A stretch of 64,000 bases of DNA from Palsa-513 sp036510225 (GCA_036510225.1 DATCEH010000034.1:1-64000); one strand, 5' to 3'. Positions 15,600-24,933 are shown, counted from the first letter of the stretch. The notes: generated by a model not told the origin, from the letters alone. Numbers and translations are program-made.

Positions 15600-16808
15600 G
15601 TGACGCACGCAAGACCAGCCGAGGCGACCGGCCCGATGCGCAGGCTCGCGCGAGCGCCCGGGCTCGCCGACGGGGCCGTCGCGCTCGCCGCGTTCGGCCT
15701 GACGCTCGTCGTGCTCGGCTGGCACGGCGGTGGCGCCCGCCGCGGCCTCGATCCGCTCGGCGGGCTGCTCGCCGCGGTCGCCTGCTTCCCCCTGCTCGCC
15801 CGCCGCCGATCGCCCCTGGGGGCGCTGGCCGTGACGACCGCGGCGAGCACGGCCCTCACCGGGCTCGGCTATCAGCTCGGCCCGCCGGTCGGTCCGACGC
15901 TGGCGGTGTTCTTCGTGGCCGCCGACCCGCGCACCCAGCTTCAGATCCGCAAGGCGGGGCTCGTCGTGATCGGACTGCTCGCGATCCACGTCGCCGCCAC
16001 GACGATCCCCCACGCGGGCTTCCCGACGAGCGCGATCCTGTTCGCGACGCTGATCTGGGGCAGCGCCTGGCTCGTCGGCGACCAGGTCGGCCAGCGTCGC
16101 CAGCGACTCGCCGAACTCGAGGAGCGGGCGGTGCGGGCCGAGCGCGACACCGCCCGGGAGCGACGCCTCGCGGCGGCCGAGGAGCGGACGCGGATCGCCC
16201 GCGACCTGCACGACTCGGCGGCCCACGCGATCAACGTGATCCTCGTCCAGGCCGGTGCGGCACGCCTGCTGCAGGATCGCGAGCCCGAGCTGGTCGGGCG
16301 GGCCCTGACGACGATCGAGGACGTCGCCCGGGAGACGATCGGCGAGATCGAGCGGCTCGTCGGTGGCCTGCGCGAGGACGGCGACCCGGACGCGGAGTCC
16401 GGCGCGATCGAGCCGCCGACCGGGCTCGCCGGGATCGACACGCTGGCCGAGCGCCACCGCGCGGCCGGCCAGCCGGTCGGGATCCGGGTCGACGGCCGCC
16501 GGCGTGGCCTGGCCCCCGGGGTCGACCAGGCCGCCTACCGGATCATCCAGGAGTCGCTGACCAACGCCGCGCGCCACGGCAGCGGCCGGACGGACGTGGA
16601 GATCGCCTACGGCGACACGGATCTGCGCGTGCGGGTCACGAACCCGGTCAGCCGGCCGGCGGACGCGGACGCACTCGCCGGCGGGCACGGCGTGCTCGGC
16701 ATGGGAGAGCGCGCAGCCCTGCTCGGCGGGACCTTCGAGGCCGGCCCGGTCGGCGGCGACTTCCGCGTTCTGGCGCGCCTGCCGTACGGCCCCCGCGACG
16801 AGCGATGA
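15600..16808 (+). CDS. NarL-type sensor histidine kinase
   Basis: A membrane-bound HisKA_3 kinase of about 402 residues. Several hydrophobic helices fill residues 20-165 with no large extracellular loop, so it is an intramembrane-sensing type. The dimerisation/phosphoacceptor box is RTRIARDLHDSAAHAINVIL, with His in DLHDS. The ATPase has QESLTNAARHG (N-box) and GHGVLGMGERAALLGG (G-box). GTG 15600 was chosen because TACCGT is close upstream; ATG 15636 is the alternative and would remove 12 residues. Its stop overlaps the response regulator start (ATGA). Confidence 0.88.
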   Translation: MTHARPAEATGPMRRLARAPGLADGAVALAAFGLTLVVLGWHGGGARRGLDPLGGLLAAVACFPLLARRRSPLGALAVTTAASTALTGLGYQLGPPVGPTLAVFFVAADPRTQLQIRKAGLVVIGLLAIHVAATTIPHAGFPTSAILFATLIWGSAWLVGDQVGQRRQRLAELEERAVRAERDTARERRLAAAEERTRIARDLHDSAAHAINVILVQAGAARLLQDREPELVGRALTTIEDVARETIGEIERLVGGLREDGDPDAESGAIEPPTGLAGIDTLAERHRAAGQPVGIRVDGRRRGLAPGVDQAAYRIIQESLTNAARHGSGRTDVEIAYGDTDLRVRVTNPVSRPADADALAGGHGVLGMGERAALLGGTFEAGPVGGDFRVLARLPYGPRDER

Positions 16809-17482
16809 CCTCAGCGGCGGTCCGCGTGGTCGTGGTCGACGACGACGACCTGATGCGCGCCGGCCTGAAGGCGGTCCTCTCGAGCGACGCGGGGATCGCC
16901 GTTGTCGGCGAGGCCCGCAGCGGCCGGGCGGCGGTCGACCGGGTCCACGAGCTCCAGCCGGATCTCGTGTTGATGGACGTGCGGATGCCCGACCTCGACG
17001 GGATCGCCGCGACCCGCCGGATCCTGGGTGCGACGCCTGCCGTCAGGGTCCTGATCCTGACGACCTTCGAGCAGGACGACTACATCTTCGGCGCGATCAG
17101 CGCCGGAGCGTCCGGCTTCCTGCTCAAGCGGACCCGTCCGGAGGAGCTCTTGGCCGCCGTCCACACGGTCGCCGCCGGCGACTCGCTCCTCTCGCCGTCG
17201 GTGACGCGGATCGTGATCGACCGGATGGCCCGCCAGCCGGCGCCGGAGGCCGGCTCGTCCGAGCGGCTCGACGAGCTGACCCCGCGCGAGCGCGAGGTCC
17301 TCGGCCTCCTCGCCCGGGGCCTCTCGAACCACGAGATATCGGCGGCCCTGGTGATCGAGGAATCGACGGTCAAGACGCACGTCAAGCGGATCCTCATGAA
17401 GCTCGGCCTCCGCGACCGCATCCAGACGGTGATCTTCGCCTACGAGAGCGGGCTCACCCGGCCCGGGCCGAGGCCGATCTGA
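16805..17482 (+). CDS. LuxR/NarL-type response regulator
   Basis: A 225-residue response regulator. The receiver domain has the acidic pair VVVDDDD, the phosphoacceptor Asp in DLVLMDVRMPDLDG and the conserved Lys in GFLLKRTRP. The GerE/LuxR DNA-binding domain follows (LTPREREVLGLLARGLSNHE, STVKTHVKRILMKLGL). It is coupled to the kinase by a 4-base overlap. A likely target is the divergent MMPL operon. The stop codon lies in the first unit of a 41-bp tandem repeat. Confidence 0.93.
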   Translation: MTSAAVRVVVVDDDDLMRAGLKAVLSSDAGIAVVGEARSGRAAVDRVHELQPDLVLMDVRMPDLDGIAATRRILGATPAVRVLILTTFEQDDYIFGAISAGASGFLLKRTRPEELLAAVHTVAAGDSLLSPSVTRIVIDRMARQPAPEAGSSERLDELTPREREVLGLLARGLSNHEISAALVIEESTVKTHVKRILMKLGLRDRIQTVIFAYESGLTRPGPRPI

Positions 17483-17603
17483 GACCGCCGGCGCTCGGTC
17501 AGCCCGCGCCGAGGCCGATCTGAGACCGCCGGCGCTCGGTCAGCCTGCGCCGAGGCCGATCTGAGACCGCTGGCGCACTCGGTCAGCCTGCGCCGAGGCA
17601 GAC
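17465..17603. repeat. 41-bp tandem repeat joining two convergent gene ends
   Basis: AGGCCGATCTGAGACCGC recurs at 17471, 17512 and 17553, a period of 41, with a partial fourth unit at about 17596 after two extra bases. The first unit contains the stop of the response regulator gene. The last partial unit codes the final residues and stop of the CHAT gene on the other strand. The repeat thus fills the whole gap between the convergent genes. Confidence 0.85.
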
Positions 17604-20207
17604 GAATCCGGCCAGGGCCGACTCGTGCGAGCGCAGCCTCGACTGCGCCGCGGCCAGGGCGACCGCCGGGGTCTCGCCGGCGGCCAGGTGCCGGTGCAGC
17701 GCCAGCATCAGGCGCTTGACGGCCGCGTCGGGCACGGCGACGACGCTGGCGAGAACGGTCCGCGTGCCCATCCCGATCAGGGCAGCGGCGAATCCGAGCA
17801 GCTCATCGCCGGGGTGGGCACCGGAGATCGCGAGGTCGCACGCCGAGAGCACGATCAGCTCGGGCGCCCGCCGCAGGCGCTGGAGCTCGTAGGCGTTCAG
17901 CGGGCCGTCGGCGAGCTCGAGCGACGAGAACAGCGGGCTGTCGGACCGAAACCGTCCGTGACAGGCCAGGTGGGCGATCCGTGCGCCGTCGAGCCCCGCC
18001 ATCACGGCGGCGACGCTCGCGCGCCGTCCGGTCAGGACGGCGGCGGCCGGATGGCACGTGGCGACGCCGGCGAGCTCGGCGACGGCGTGACGCAGGCGGG
18101 GACCGGCGACGAGGATCGTCGGGCCGGCCGGGCGCGTCGGCTTGCGCTGGAGCGTCAGCCACGTGGTCGCCGACGGTGCGACGACGAGCGGCCGGCCGCG
18201 GAGCGCCGGGAGGATCGACCAGGGGACCGCGTGGAGCGAGCCGGTCGGGACGATCACCAGCGGCCGCCCGCCGACGGTCGGGGCGAGCGGGGCGACCAGC
18301 CGCCGGTCGAGCGCGTCCGCCGAGGCCCGGGCTCCCGCCAGCAGCGATGCCCGCTGGGCCGGGGTGTGGCTGCCCCTCGCGAGCCGGGCTAGCCCGAAGC
18401 GCAGCCACTCGAGCTCTTCGTCGACCGGCGCGAGCCGACCGAGCTCGCAGCGCGAGAGCCGACCGTCGGCGAGCGTCAGTGCGCTCAGCGTGCCGTCGAG
18501 CTCGACGAGCTCGACCAGCGCGCGTGGTCCCAGCGCGCGGGCCAGCTCATTCGTCGTCGGCACCCGGCTGACCGGTCCGGCCTCGCCGGCGCTGTGGCGC
18601 GAAAGGCGGCGGATCGACGCCTCGAGCGCAGCCTGACGCGCACGGAGCGTCCGCGCGGAGCGGTCGCTCTGCTCGGTCCGGAGGATCTCGGCGCTGACCC
18701 GGCGCAGGTCGGTCGCGCACTCGCGCAGGCGGGGGTTGTCGGGGGGTGTCACCCGCGGCAGGCGCAGCGCGCTGCCACGCAGGCGCTCGGCGCAGCTGAG
18801 CATCGCGCCGGTGTCGCTGCCGGCGAGCGCGATTCGCACGCCGAGCCGGGCGAGCTCGACGCCGATCGCCGACGCCGTCGCTCGCAGGTCCGAGGCGCCG
18901 AGCGCGGCCCGGTGGGTCTCCAGGAGCGCCAGCGCGCCACGCACGGCCCGCTGGGCTCCGGCCGTGTCGCCGTCGCCGAGGCGCAGCAGCGCGTCGACGT
19001 GCCGGGCCTCGATCCGATCGGCCAGCTGCCCGTGGCGGCGCAGGTCGGCGCAGGCCGCGAGCTCCCGCCGCGCGACGACCGGCGATCCGAGCTCGGTCGC
19101 AGCGCGGGCCACCGACAGCTGGATGCGCAGCGCCTCGTCATGCCAGCCGGCGGCGGCGAGCGTCGCGACCGCCCGACGTGCTGAGCGCAGCGCGGACGGA
19201 CGGACCGTGCGGGCCTGGATCGACGCGGCGAGGGACAGGCCGATCGCACGCGCGCAGTAGACGGGACGCCGACCCGCGGCGAACGAGCGGCGCGCCCGCT
19301 CGGCGAGGACCTGCGCCAGCGCGGGATCTCCGGCGAGCAGGGTCAGCCTGACCAGATCGAGGCGCCCTTCGGGGTCGTCGATCCCCGCTCGCCGCGAGAT
19401 CTCCTGCGCGAGCTCGAGTGCCTGCCGAGCCTCGGCGGTCAGGTGCGCCGCGACGAGCGCCTTGGCGCGGAGCAGCTCGAGCGCCGAGTTGTGGAGGGCC
19501 GACACGGCTGCGGCGTCGATCGCGTCGAGGCGGGCCAGACAGGCCGGGAGGTCGCCACGCGTCAGGGCGACCCGAGCGAGCTCGTACTCGGCACCCAGGG
19601 CGGACTCGGTCGCGCCGAGCCTGGCGTAGAGGTCGCGAGCGCGGATCAGGTCCGGCTCGGCCGCGTCGACGTCGCCGCGTTCGGCGAGCAGGACGCCGCG
19701 GTTCTTGCGCAGCCGTGCCTCCCAGATCGTGTCGCCGGCGAGCCGGAGGATCTCGAGCGCGCGATCCGATGATTCGAGCGTCGGCGGCGGCCGTCCGGCC
19801 AGCCCGAGCACGGCGATCCGGAACACCTCCGATCGCGCGAGCTCGTGTTCGTCAAGCGCCGCACAGGCCAGGTCGAGCTCGCGCAGCGCCGGGCCGATCG
19901 CGCCCCGGTAGGCGAGGTAGACGGCGAGCGGCCGCCGGACGATCGCGACGCGGCGGACGAGTCCATGGCGCTCGCCGACGCGGATCGCGGCGCGCAGCGT
20001 GCGGACGGCCCGATCGTCACCGAGCTCGTGCCGGGCGAAGCCGAGCGCGTGGAGCGCTGCCACCTCGGCCTCGGGCTCGCGCCGGCTGCGCGCCAGCTTG
20101 AGCGCCCGCTCGGCCATTTCGACCGCGGCCGCCGCGTCGACTTCGACCCGGGCGTGGGCAGCCGCGGCGAGCTCAAGGGTGTCCCCGTCACCGGCGTCGA
20201 TCGCCAC
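17583..20207 (-). CDS. TPR-CHAT caspase-like peptidase
   Basis: An 874-residue protein: residues 1 to ~500 are helical TPR-like repeats (for example AALHALGFARHELGD, LRKNRGVLLAERGDVDAAEP), and ~580-874 form a CHAT (caspase HetF-associated) peptidase domain. The catalytic dyad is visible as His in HLACHGRF and Cys in IVLSACDLA. The specificity-region sequences PTGSLHAVPWSILPAL and GDELLGFAAALIGMGTRTV fit the family. GTG 20207 was chosen, near an AT-rich -10-like segment (TACATATT). No signal peptide is seen, so it is cytoplasmic. It is divergent from a subtilase and a sigma factor gene, suggesting a proteolytic signalling module. Confidence 0.9.
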   Translation of the reverse strand: MAIDAGDGDTLELAAAAHARVEVDAAAAVEMAERALKLARSRREPEAEVAALHALGFARHELGDDRAVRTLRAAIRVGERHGLVRRVAIVRRPLAVYLAYRGAIGPALRELDLACAALDEHELARSEVFRIAVLGLAGRPPPTLESSDRALEILRLAGDTIWEARLRKNRGVLLAERGDVDAAEPDLIRARDLYARLGATESALGAEYELARVALTRGDLPACLARLDAIDAAAVSALHNSALELLRAKALVAAHLTAEARQALELAQEISRRAGIDDPEGRLDLVRLTLLAGDPALAQVLAERARRSFAAGRRPVYCARAIGLSLAASIQARTVRPSALRSARRAVATLAAAGWHDEALRIQLSVARAATELGSPVVARRELAACADLRRHGQLADRIEARHVDALLRLGDGDTAGAQRAVRGALALLETHRAALGASDLRATASAIGVELARLGVRIALAGSDTGAMLSCAERLRGSALRLPRVTPPDNPRLRECATDLRRVSAEILRTEQSDRSARTLRARQAALEASIRRLSRHSAGEAGPVSRVPTTNELARALGPRALVELVELDGTLSALTLADGRLSRCELGRLAPVDEELEWLRFGLARLARGSHTPAQRASLLAGARASADALDRRLVAPLAPTVGGRPLVIVPTGSLHAVPWSILPALRGRPLVVAPSATTWLTLQRKPTRPAGPTILVAGPRLRHAVAELAGVATCHPAAAVLTGRRASVAAVMAGLDGARIAHLACHGRFRSDSPLFSSLELADGPLNAYELQRLRRAPELIVLSACDLAISGAHPGDELLGFAAALIGMGTRTVLASVVAVPDAAVKRLMLALHRHLAAGETPAVALAAAQSRLRSHESALAGFVCLGAG

Positions 20208-20293
20208 GTGGAATATGTATCAGGGCGGTCGTGACCGACTCTGATTGACCATATGATCAACCCCCACGAGACCACCGGGAAAGGGAAACTCAG
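20208..20293. promoter_or_regulatory. divergent promoter, CHAT gene / subtilase operon
   Basis: The 86-bp gap is unusually AT-rich. TATGAT at 20252-20257 could be the -10 of the plus operon. It leaves a leader of about 30 bases with AAAGGGAAA before the TTG start. On the minus strand TACATATT stands just before the CHAT GTG. Confidence 0.5.
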
Positions 20294-21703
20294 TTGAGCC
20301 CAAACACGATCTTCCCGCCGAATAAATGCCCGGAGAACCCGATCACCGAACGCGTGCTCGAGCACCCGCGGGTGGTCTACGACGTGGACGGCGACGCGCT
20401 GGTGATCGCGATCAAGGATGAGCTGCTGGTTCACAAGGGCGCGCGGGAGCGCTCGCCGGCGTTGGACAGGGAGCTCGCCGCGATCGCGTGCGAGCGCAGC
20501 GCGTCCCACCGACTGACCGGCTCAGCACTGCACGAGGAGGTCGAGGTCTGGCGTCTGAACGATCACGGCGCCAACTCGATCGACGAGGCCCGGCGGCTGC
20601 GAGTGCTCACCACGCACGAACTCCTCGAGACGCGCAGGGGACATCCGTTGGACGTACCGGCTGTTTCACCAAATCACGTGCTCGTCGTCTGCCCGAAATA
20701 CGACACCTGCCCGGCCAGCCCGCCCAACCCGGCGCCGGGCCCGCGCGATGGCGACTTCGTCGCGCCGGAGTGTGATCCGGGTGCGAGGGTCGTGGTGATC
20801 GACACCGGCTACATCCACACCGAGCCGCCCCACGCGGCACTCGATGCCCGCGTGACGTCGGTCGACGGCGAATGGCTCGACACCTCGGCGAACCCTCCGG
20901 TCTGGCGCCAGACGGCCCCGGACGTGCTCGATGCCGACCACGACGGCCGGCTGGACGGGGTCGCGGGTCACGGCACATTCATCGCCGGCCTCGTCGCCCA
21001 CGGGTGCCGGGAGGCGGCGATCACGGTGGTCGGTCAGCGTCACGAGTGCATGCCGATCGGGGATCCGTCGGATCCGGTGGATCAGGCGATGCTGTTCACC
21101 TCGGAGTACGACGTGGCGAACGCGCTGCTGATGCACGGCGATGCCGACGTCGTCTCGTTGGGGTTCGCATTCCCGGTACTCGACTCCCACCCGTCGATTC
21201 CATTCACCTCCGTCATGCAGGTCCTCAGCGGGCCGGATGCTCCGCGTGTCGGGGTGGCGGTGGTCGCACCGGCCGGCAACGAGGACTCCGCCCGCCCGTA
21301 CTGGCCGGCCGCCCACCCGGATGTGATCGGTGTCGCGGCGACCAACCGCCGCGAGAGCGCGCGGGCACACTTCTCCAACTGGGGCGCGTGGGCTGACTGC
21401 TGCGCGCGGGGGGAGGACGTCACCTCGACATACATCTACTGGGTCGGACCGGTCGAGGGCGAGTCCCCGCCGGCCAGCGATGACTTCGTCGGCTGGGCCC
21501 GGTGGGATGGAACATCGTTTGCCGCGCCGAAGGTGACTGCGGAGATCGCCCGGGTCGTGGCGCAGAGCGGCGGCAGCGTGCTCCCGGTGGACGCGTTCGC
21601 CGAGTTGGTGGGCGGGACCGGCGGGGTCACGGTCACCCCGATGACCGACACGACGCTGACCCCGGCCGCCGGCGTGACCCTCCCCCATCTGAACCTCGGC
21701 TGA
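20294..21703 (+). CDS. S8 family subtilisin-like serine peptidase
   Basis: A 469-residue subtilase with an intact triad: Asp170 in VVVIDTGY, His226 in GHGTFIAGL and Ser407 in WDGTSFAAPK. Asn328 in APAGNED is the oxyanion-hole residue. There is no signal peptide, so it probably acts in the cytoplasm. The first ~150 residues are an uncharacterised N-terminal region with cysteines (VVCPKYDTCP), possibly a propeptide-like or substrate-binding domain. The TTG start was chosen because GGGAAAGGGAAA lies just upstream. It heads a plus-strand run with the sigma factor (18-base gap) and a small protein. Confidence 0.9.
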   Translation: MSPNTIFPPNKCPENPITERVLEHPRVVYDVDGDALVIAIKDELLVHKGARERSPALDRELAAIACERSASHRLTGSALHEEVEVWRLNDHGANSIDEARRLRVLTTHELLETRRGHPLDVPAVSPNHVLVVCPKYDTCPASPPNPAPGPRDGDFVAPECDPGARVVVIDTGYIHTEPPHAALDARVTSVDGEWLDTSANPPVWRQTAPDVLDADHDGRLDGVAGHGTFIAGLVAHGCREAAITVVGQRHECMPIGDPSDPVDQAMLFTSEYDVANALLMHGDADVVSLGFAFPVLDSHPSIPFTSVMQVLSGPDAPRVGVAVVAPAGNEDSARPYWPAAHPDVIGVAATNRRESARAHFSNWGAWADCCARGEDVTSTYIYWVGPVEGESPPASDDFVGWARWDGTSFAAPKVTAEIARVVAQSGGSVLPVDAFAELVGGTGGVTVTPMTDTTLTPAAGVTLPHLNLG

Positions 21704-21721
21704 GCGACGGAGCCCGGGGAC

Positions 21722-22273
21722 ATGGCGTCGGCGAGATCGCTGATCGGCCGGGCGAGCGACGGCGACCAGGCCGCGTGGAACGCGATCGTCGATCGGTTCT
21801 CCGGGCTCGTGTGGGCGACGACGCGGTCCTATCGGCTTGCGGACGCCGAGGCGGCCGACGTGACCCAGACCACCTGGCTGCGGCTGGTCGAGAACCTCGA
21901 TCGGATCCACGACCCAGACCGGCTGGGAGCGTGGCTGGCGACGACGGCGCGCCGCGAGTGCCTCCGCCTGATCCGCCGGTCCGGCCGCGAGCTGGCGAGC
22001 GACGACGAGTGGGTGCTCGACACGCCGACCGATGACCCGCTCGACGGGCCGCTGCTGGCCCGCGAGCGCGACGCCGCGCTGGGTCGCGCGCTGGCGAGGA
22101 TCGGCGAGCGCTGCCAGGCCCTCCTGCGGCTGGTCGCCCTGGCGGACCCGCCCACCTACGAGGAGATCGGGGCGGCGCTGGGCATGCCGATCGGCGCGAT
22201 CGGGCCGACCCGCGCGCGCTGCCTCGACAAGCTTCGACGCTCGCCGGAGCTCGCCGGCCATTCGTCAGCGTAG
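21722..22273 (+). CDS. ECF-like RNA polymerase sigma factor
   Basis: A 183-residue sigma-70 family protein. Region 2 is WNAIVDRFSGLVWATTRSYR with DVTQTTWLRLVENLDRI and LGAWLATTARRECLRLIRRS. Region 4 is TYEEIGAALGMPIGAIGPTR with RCLDKLRR. It lacks a recognisable anti-sigma partner with a transmembrane ZAS domain. The next gene starts directly after its stop codon. Its placement between a subtilase and the small protein, opposite a CHAT peptidase, suggests control by proteolysis. Confidence 0.92.
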   Translation: MASARSLIGRASDGDQAAWNAIVDRFSGLVWATTRSYRLADAEAADVTQTTWLRLVENLDRIHDPDRLGAWLATTARRECLRLIRRSGRELASDDEWVLDTPTDDPLDGPLLARERDAALGRALARIGERCQALLRLVALADPPTYEEIGAALGMPIGAIGPTRARCLDKLRRSPELAGHSSA

Positions 22274-22765
22274 GTGAGCCCGATGCCCGAGTCCGACCCC
22301 GACGAGTCGCTGGTTGCCGAGCTGCAAGCCCTGTTCGCCCGCTCCGACCCGGTCCCGCCCGTCGTCGACGAGGCCGCGAGGGCCGCGCTCGGCTGGCGGC
22401 GCCTGGACGCCGACCTGGCCGAGCTGCTCGGCGATTCGGCGCTCGAGCGCGGCGAGCTCGTCGGAGCCCGGGGCGCGGGCGGACCGGCTCGGTCGGTCAG
22501 CTTCCGAGCCGGCGGGCTGAGCATCGACCTGGAGATCCACGTCGACGGAGCCGAGTGCATGCTGCTCGGACAGCTCTCACCGGGTGCGGCCGTCGAGATC
22601 GAGATTCAGACGCTGGACGACGATCTAGCCGTGACCGCGGCGACTGACCGTTTGGGGCGATTTCGGGCCCGGATCACCGGCGGGCGGTCGATCCGCCTCC
22701 GGGTGCCGGCCGGAGGCGGTCCGGCGTCGGCCCGCGCGGTCGAGACGAGCTGGATCGGGATCTGA
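22274..22765 (+). CDS. small beta-rich protein of the CHAT/sigma module
   Basis: A 163-residue soluble protein of unknown function. The N-terminal third is helical (ESLVAELQALFARSDPVPPV, then AARAALGWRRLDADLAELLG), a pattern I recall in small actinobacterial proteins encoded beside sigma factors. The rest is beta-rich (ARSVSFRAGGLSIDLEIHVD, AAVEIEIQTLDDDLAVTAAT, RFRARITGGRSIRLRV). GTG 22274 directly abuts the sigma stop; ATG 22283 is an alternative. It could be an anti-sigma-like partner or peptidase substrate. This is inference from position only. Confidence 0.7.
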   Translation: MSPMPESDPDESLVAELQALFARSDPVPPVVDEAARAALGWRRLDADLAELLGDSALERGELVGARGAGGPARSVSFRAGGLSIDLEIHVDGAECMLLGQLSPGAAVEIEIQTLDDDLAVTAATDRLGRFRARITGGRSIRLRVPAGGGPASARAVETSWIGI

Positions 22766-22966
22766 CGGAGTCTTCGAGGGCGAGCGGTGCCGGCGAAGGA
22801 TCGGCTGGGCCCGGCTGGTTGACGGCGCGTGGCGTCGGGGCCGGTCGCCAAGACCGCGCTTGGGGCGGAGCTGGGGTCGTGTTGGGTCTTGCGCCCGACA
22901 CGCGCTCGATCAGGCGACCGGCGCTTGGCTTGCTTGAGCGGGTCGAGTGGGGACCGATCGGGTGGT

Positions 22967-23220
22967 GTCAGGTCCCCGTTCGGGTGATGTTCCGCGGCGG
23001 GCGCGGTCCTCACGCGGCGGGAGGGCTTGGCGAGCGGCGCCTGTCGCGGATCATTCGGGCCGGGCTCGGGAGGTCGGAGGCGGGCGGGCTCTCCGCGGGG
23101 GACCGGGTCGTGGAGAGAAGTGGACTCTCCACGGAAAATAGTTGACTGACTCAGTCAGCTAATTTCGCGACGAACGTCTCGCATCCACCTCCGCCGCCGG
23201 GGACGGGCCCAGTCGATCAC
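22967..23220 (-). repeat. ~250-bp intergenic repeat, copy 3 (inverted)
   Basis: Read on the minus strand it aligns with copy 1 from GTGATCGAC to GGGGACCTGAC. Shared blocks include GAGGTGGATGCGAGA, GACCTCCCGA.GCCCGGCC, CTCGCCAAGCCCTCCCGCCG and ACGGGGACCTGAC. The palindrome is at 23135-23165 (arms AAAATAGTTGACTGA and TCAGTCAGCTAATTT around C). The remainder of 22766-23435 holds no recognisable gene. Confidence 0.78.
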
Positions 23221-23435
23221 ATCCCACGCCCCCGCGCGCCCGACCCGCACCCGCACCCGCCCCCACGCCGGCGCCGGCCCGCCCGACGTGCAGTCGGCCG
23301 AAGCGAAAAGTGCGAAACCCGAGTCTCAAGCAAAAGGACGTGAAAGGACGTGGCGTGCGCTGGGGGCTTAAACGTCGTCCAAGGCCGGTCGTGTGACCGC
23401 CGCAGAAACCAGCCCAGGTGCAGGGAGCCTCGGAA

Positions 23436-23481
23436 ATGGCGAGACCCGGACTCGAACCGGGGACACCACGATTTTCAGTCG
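23436..23481 (+). other. attL: 46-bp core, 3' part of tRNA-Phe
   Basis: These 46 bases (beginning ATGGCGAGACCCGG, ending TTTTCAGTCG) are identical by eye to 62435-62480. They correspond to the 3' part of the tRNA-Phe gene from the anticodon loop to base 73. Only the fragment is present here; the next bases (ATCCGGCG) do not continue the tRNA. This marks the left end of an integrated element. Confidence 0.9.
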
Positions 23482-23840
23482 ATCCGGCGATCGAGCAGGA
23501 ATAGGCTGAGTTGCAGGGTTTTCCTGGTTTTGGCGGAACCCGCGAACGCGACCGATGTCCACAGTTTGCGGCAAGTTGCGGGGGGTTTGGGCCACCGGAG
23601 AGCTCTCGTGGCCCGAACGCCACGACCGCGGGGGCGAGACGGAGAGCGCGCTCCCAAAACCGCGACGACCGGCCGCGCGAGACCCCACCTTGAGCGCCGT
23701 GACGGCGGCCGACGCGACGACGACGTGATCTTCGTGAGAGTGGGCCCGGGATGTGCGCGCCGAGTCGGCCGAACCGGTTGCCCTTTCTCACTCGTCCAGT
23801 TCTACGCGGATCCGACCCGGAGGCGTGGCAGACTCATGGC

Positions 23841-24719
23841 GTGGCCTCCCCGGAATGTTCCCCGCCGTCGTCTTCGCGCGCGAAGGCATCACTGACTGCG
23901 GCTCTGAAGGCGTCGCTGCCGCCATCGGTGGCCGATCGCTTCGTCGGTGCGACGCACACGCGGCGATTCGCCGACAACCTCGTTGCTGGCCTGACGCAGG
24001 CTCAGATCGCGACTCTCCAAGCGCAGCTCGCCGGCGGCGCCGGCGGCGAGCTGACGCCGACGAAGAACGGCAAGCGCCCAGCCAACGCGCCGTACTCCTC
24101 GGCCGCGCTCGCCGCGAATGCGTTCGGGCGATGGCTCGGATTCGAGGAACAACTCAGCATCGCCGGCCTAGCCGGCTTCTCTGCGCCCCTCGAGGTCGAG
24201 AGTCGCCAGCGAATCGCCCATGGTGGCGGCACCGCCAACCTCGACGTCCTGCTCGGCTCGCCGGGGCGCATCGTCGGCGTCGAGTCGAAGCTGACGGAGA
24301 CACTGTCGGAGCACAAACCCGTCGAATGGCGCGCACCGTACGCAGCCCCGCCGATGCTCGAGCTGCTCGACGGCGGGTGGGCGGACGTTTTCGCGGCATC
24401 TCGTGCAGGCGAGTGGCAGCCAAGACACCTTGGCCTCGAACAGCTCGTCAAGCATGCCCTTGCCCTCGCATCGCAATTCTCCGACTCCGAGCGCCACCTC
24501 GTCTACGTCTGGTGAGAGCCCGTCAACGCAATGGAGATACCGGAGCTGATCAGCCACCGCGAAGAGCTGGACGAGCTCAGGCAGCGTGTCGACGGTGGGT
24601 TGCCCCAGCTGCACGCGCTGACATACGCCGAGCTTTTCGCTGAATGGGACGGCCTGGGTCCGCCCTGGGTCGCCGACCATGTCACCCAGCTCAGAGCACG
24701 CTACGCGGTGTCGATCTAG
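23841..24719 (+). pseudogene. PD-(D/E)XK nuclease-like gene with in-frame TGA
   Basis: The frame reads through 23841-24512, then TGA at 24513-24515, then continues in the same phase to 24719. The nuclease-like signature is NLDVLL followed by VGVESKLTE (a D...ExK pattern). Around the stop it reads HLVYVW-stop-EPVNA; in such nucleases this segment is usually YxYWEPxNA, so TGA probably replaces TGG (Trp). The remainder (MEIPELISHREELDELRQRV onward) is the normal C-terminus. GTG 23841 is a tentative start. It is probably a pseudogene by one nonsense change, or two separately translated pieces. Confidence 0.65.
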
Positions 24720-24933
24720 CTCTAGCCGTATTGGCGCACCGACGGCGCCTGGCGTCGCTGGCGCCCCGCCGGTGGCGAGGCCGTCTGCGATCGTCCCGCC
24801 GATCCGCCTCAAGTACCGTCGAAGGCGCGCCGATGAAGCCACAAGTGCACATAGAACGCGACGACGGCCGGCGCCGGGCAGCGGCAACTTCGGCCCGCCC
24901 GGGCTTCGGTCGCGCGAGATGAGGAGCGGCTGA

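Noticed and set aside
24513..24515. TGA as selenocysteine or programmed read-through
   Set aside because: No SECIS-like hairpin was found just downstream, and the expected residue is Trp. A nonsense mutation is simpler.
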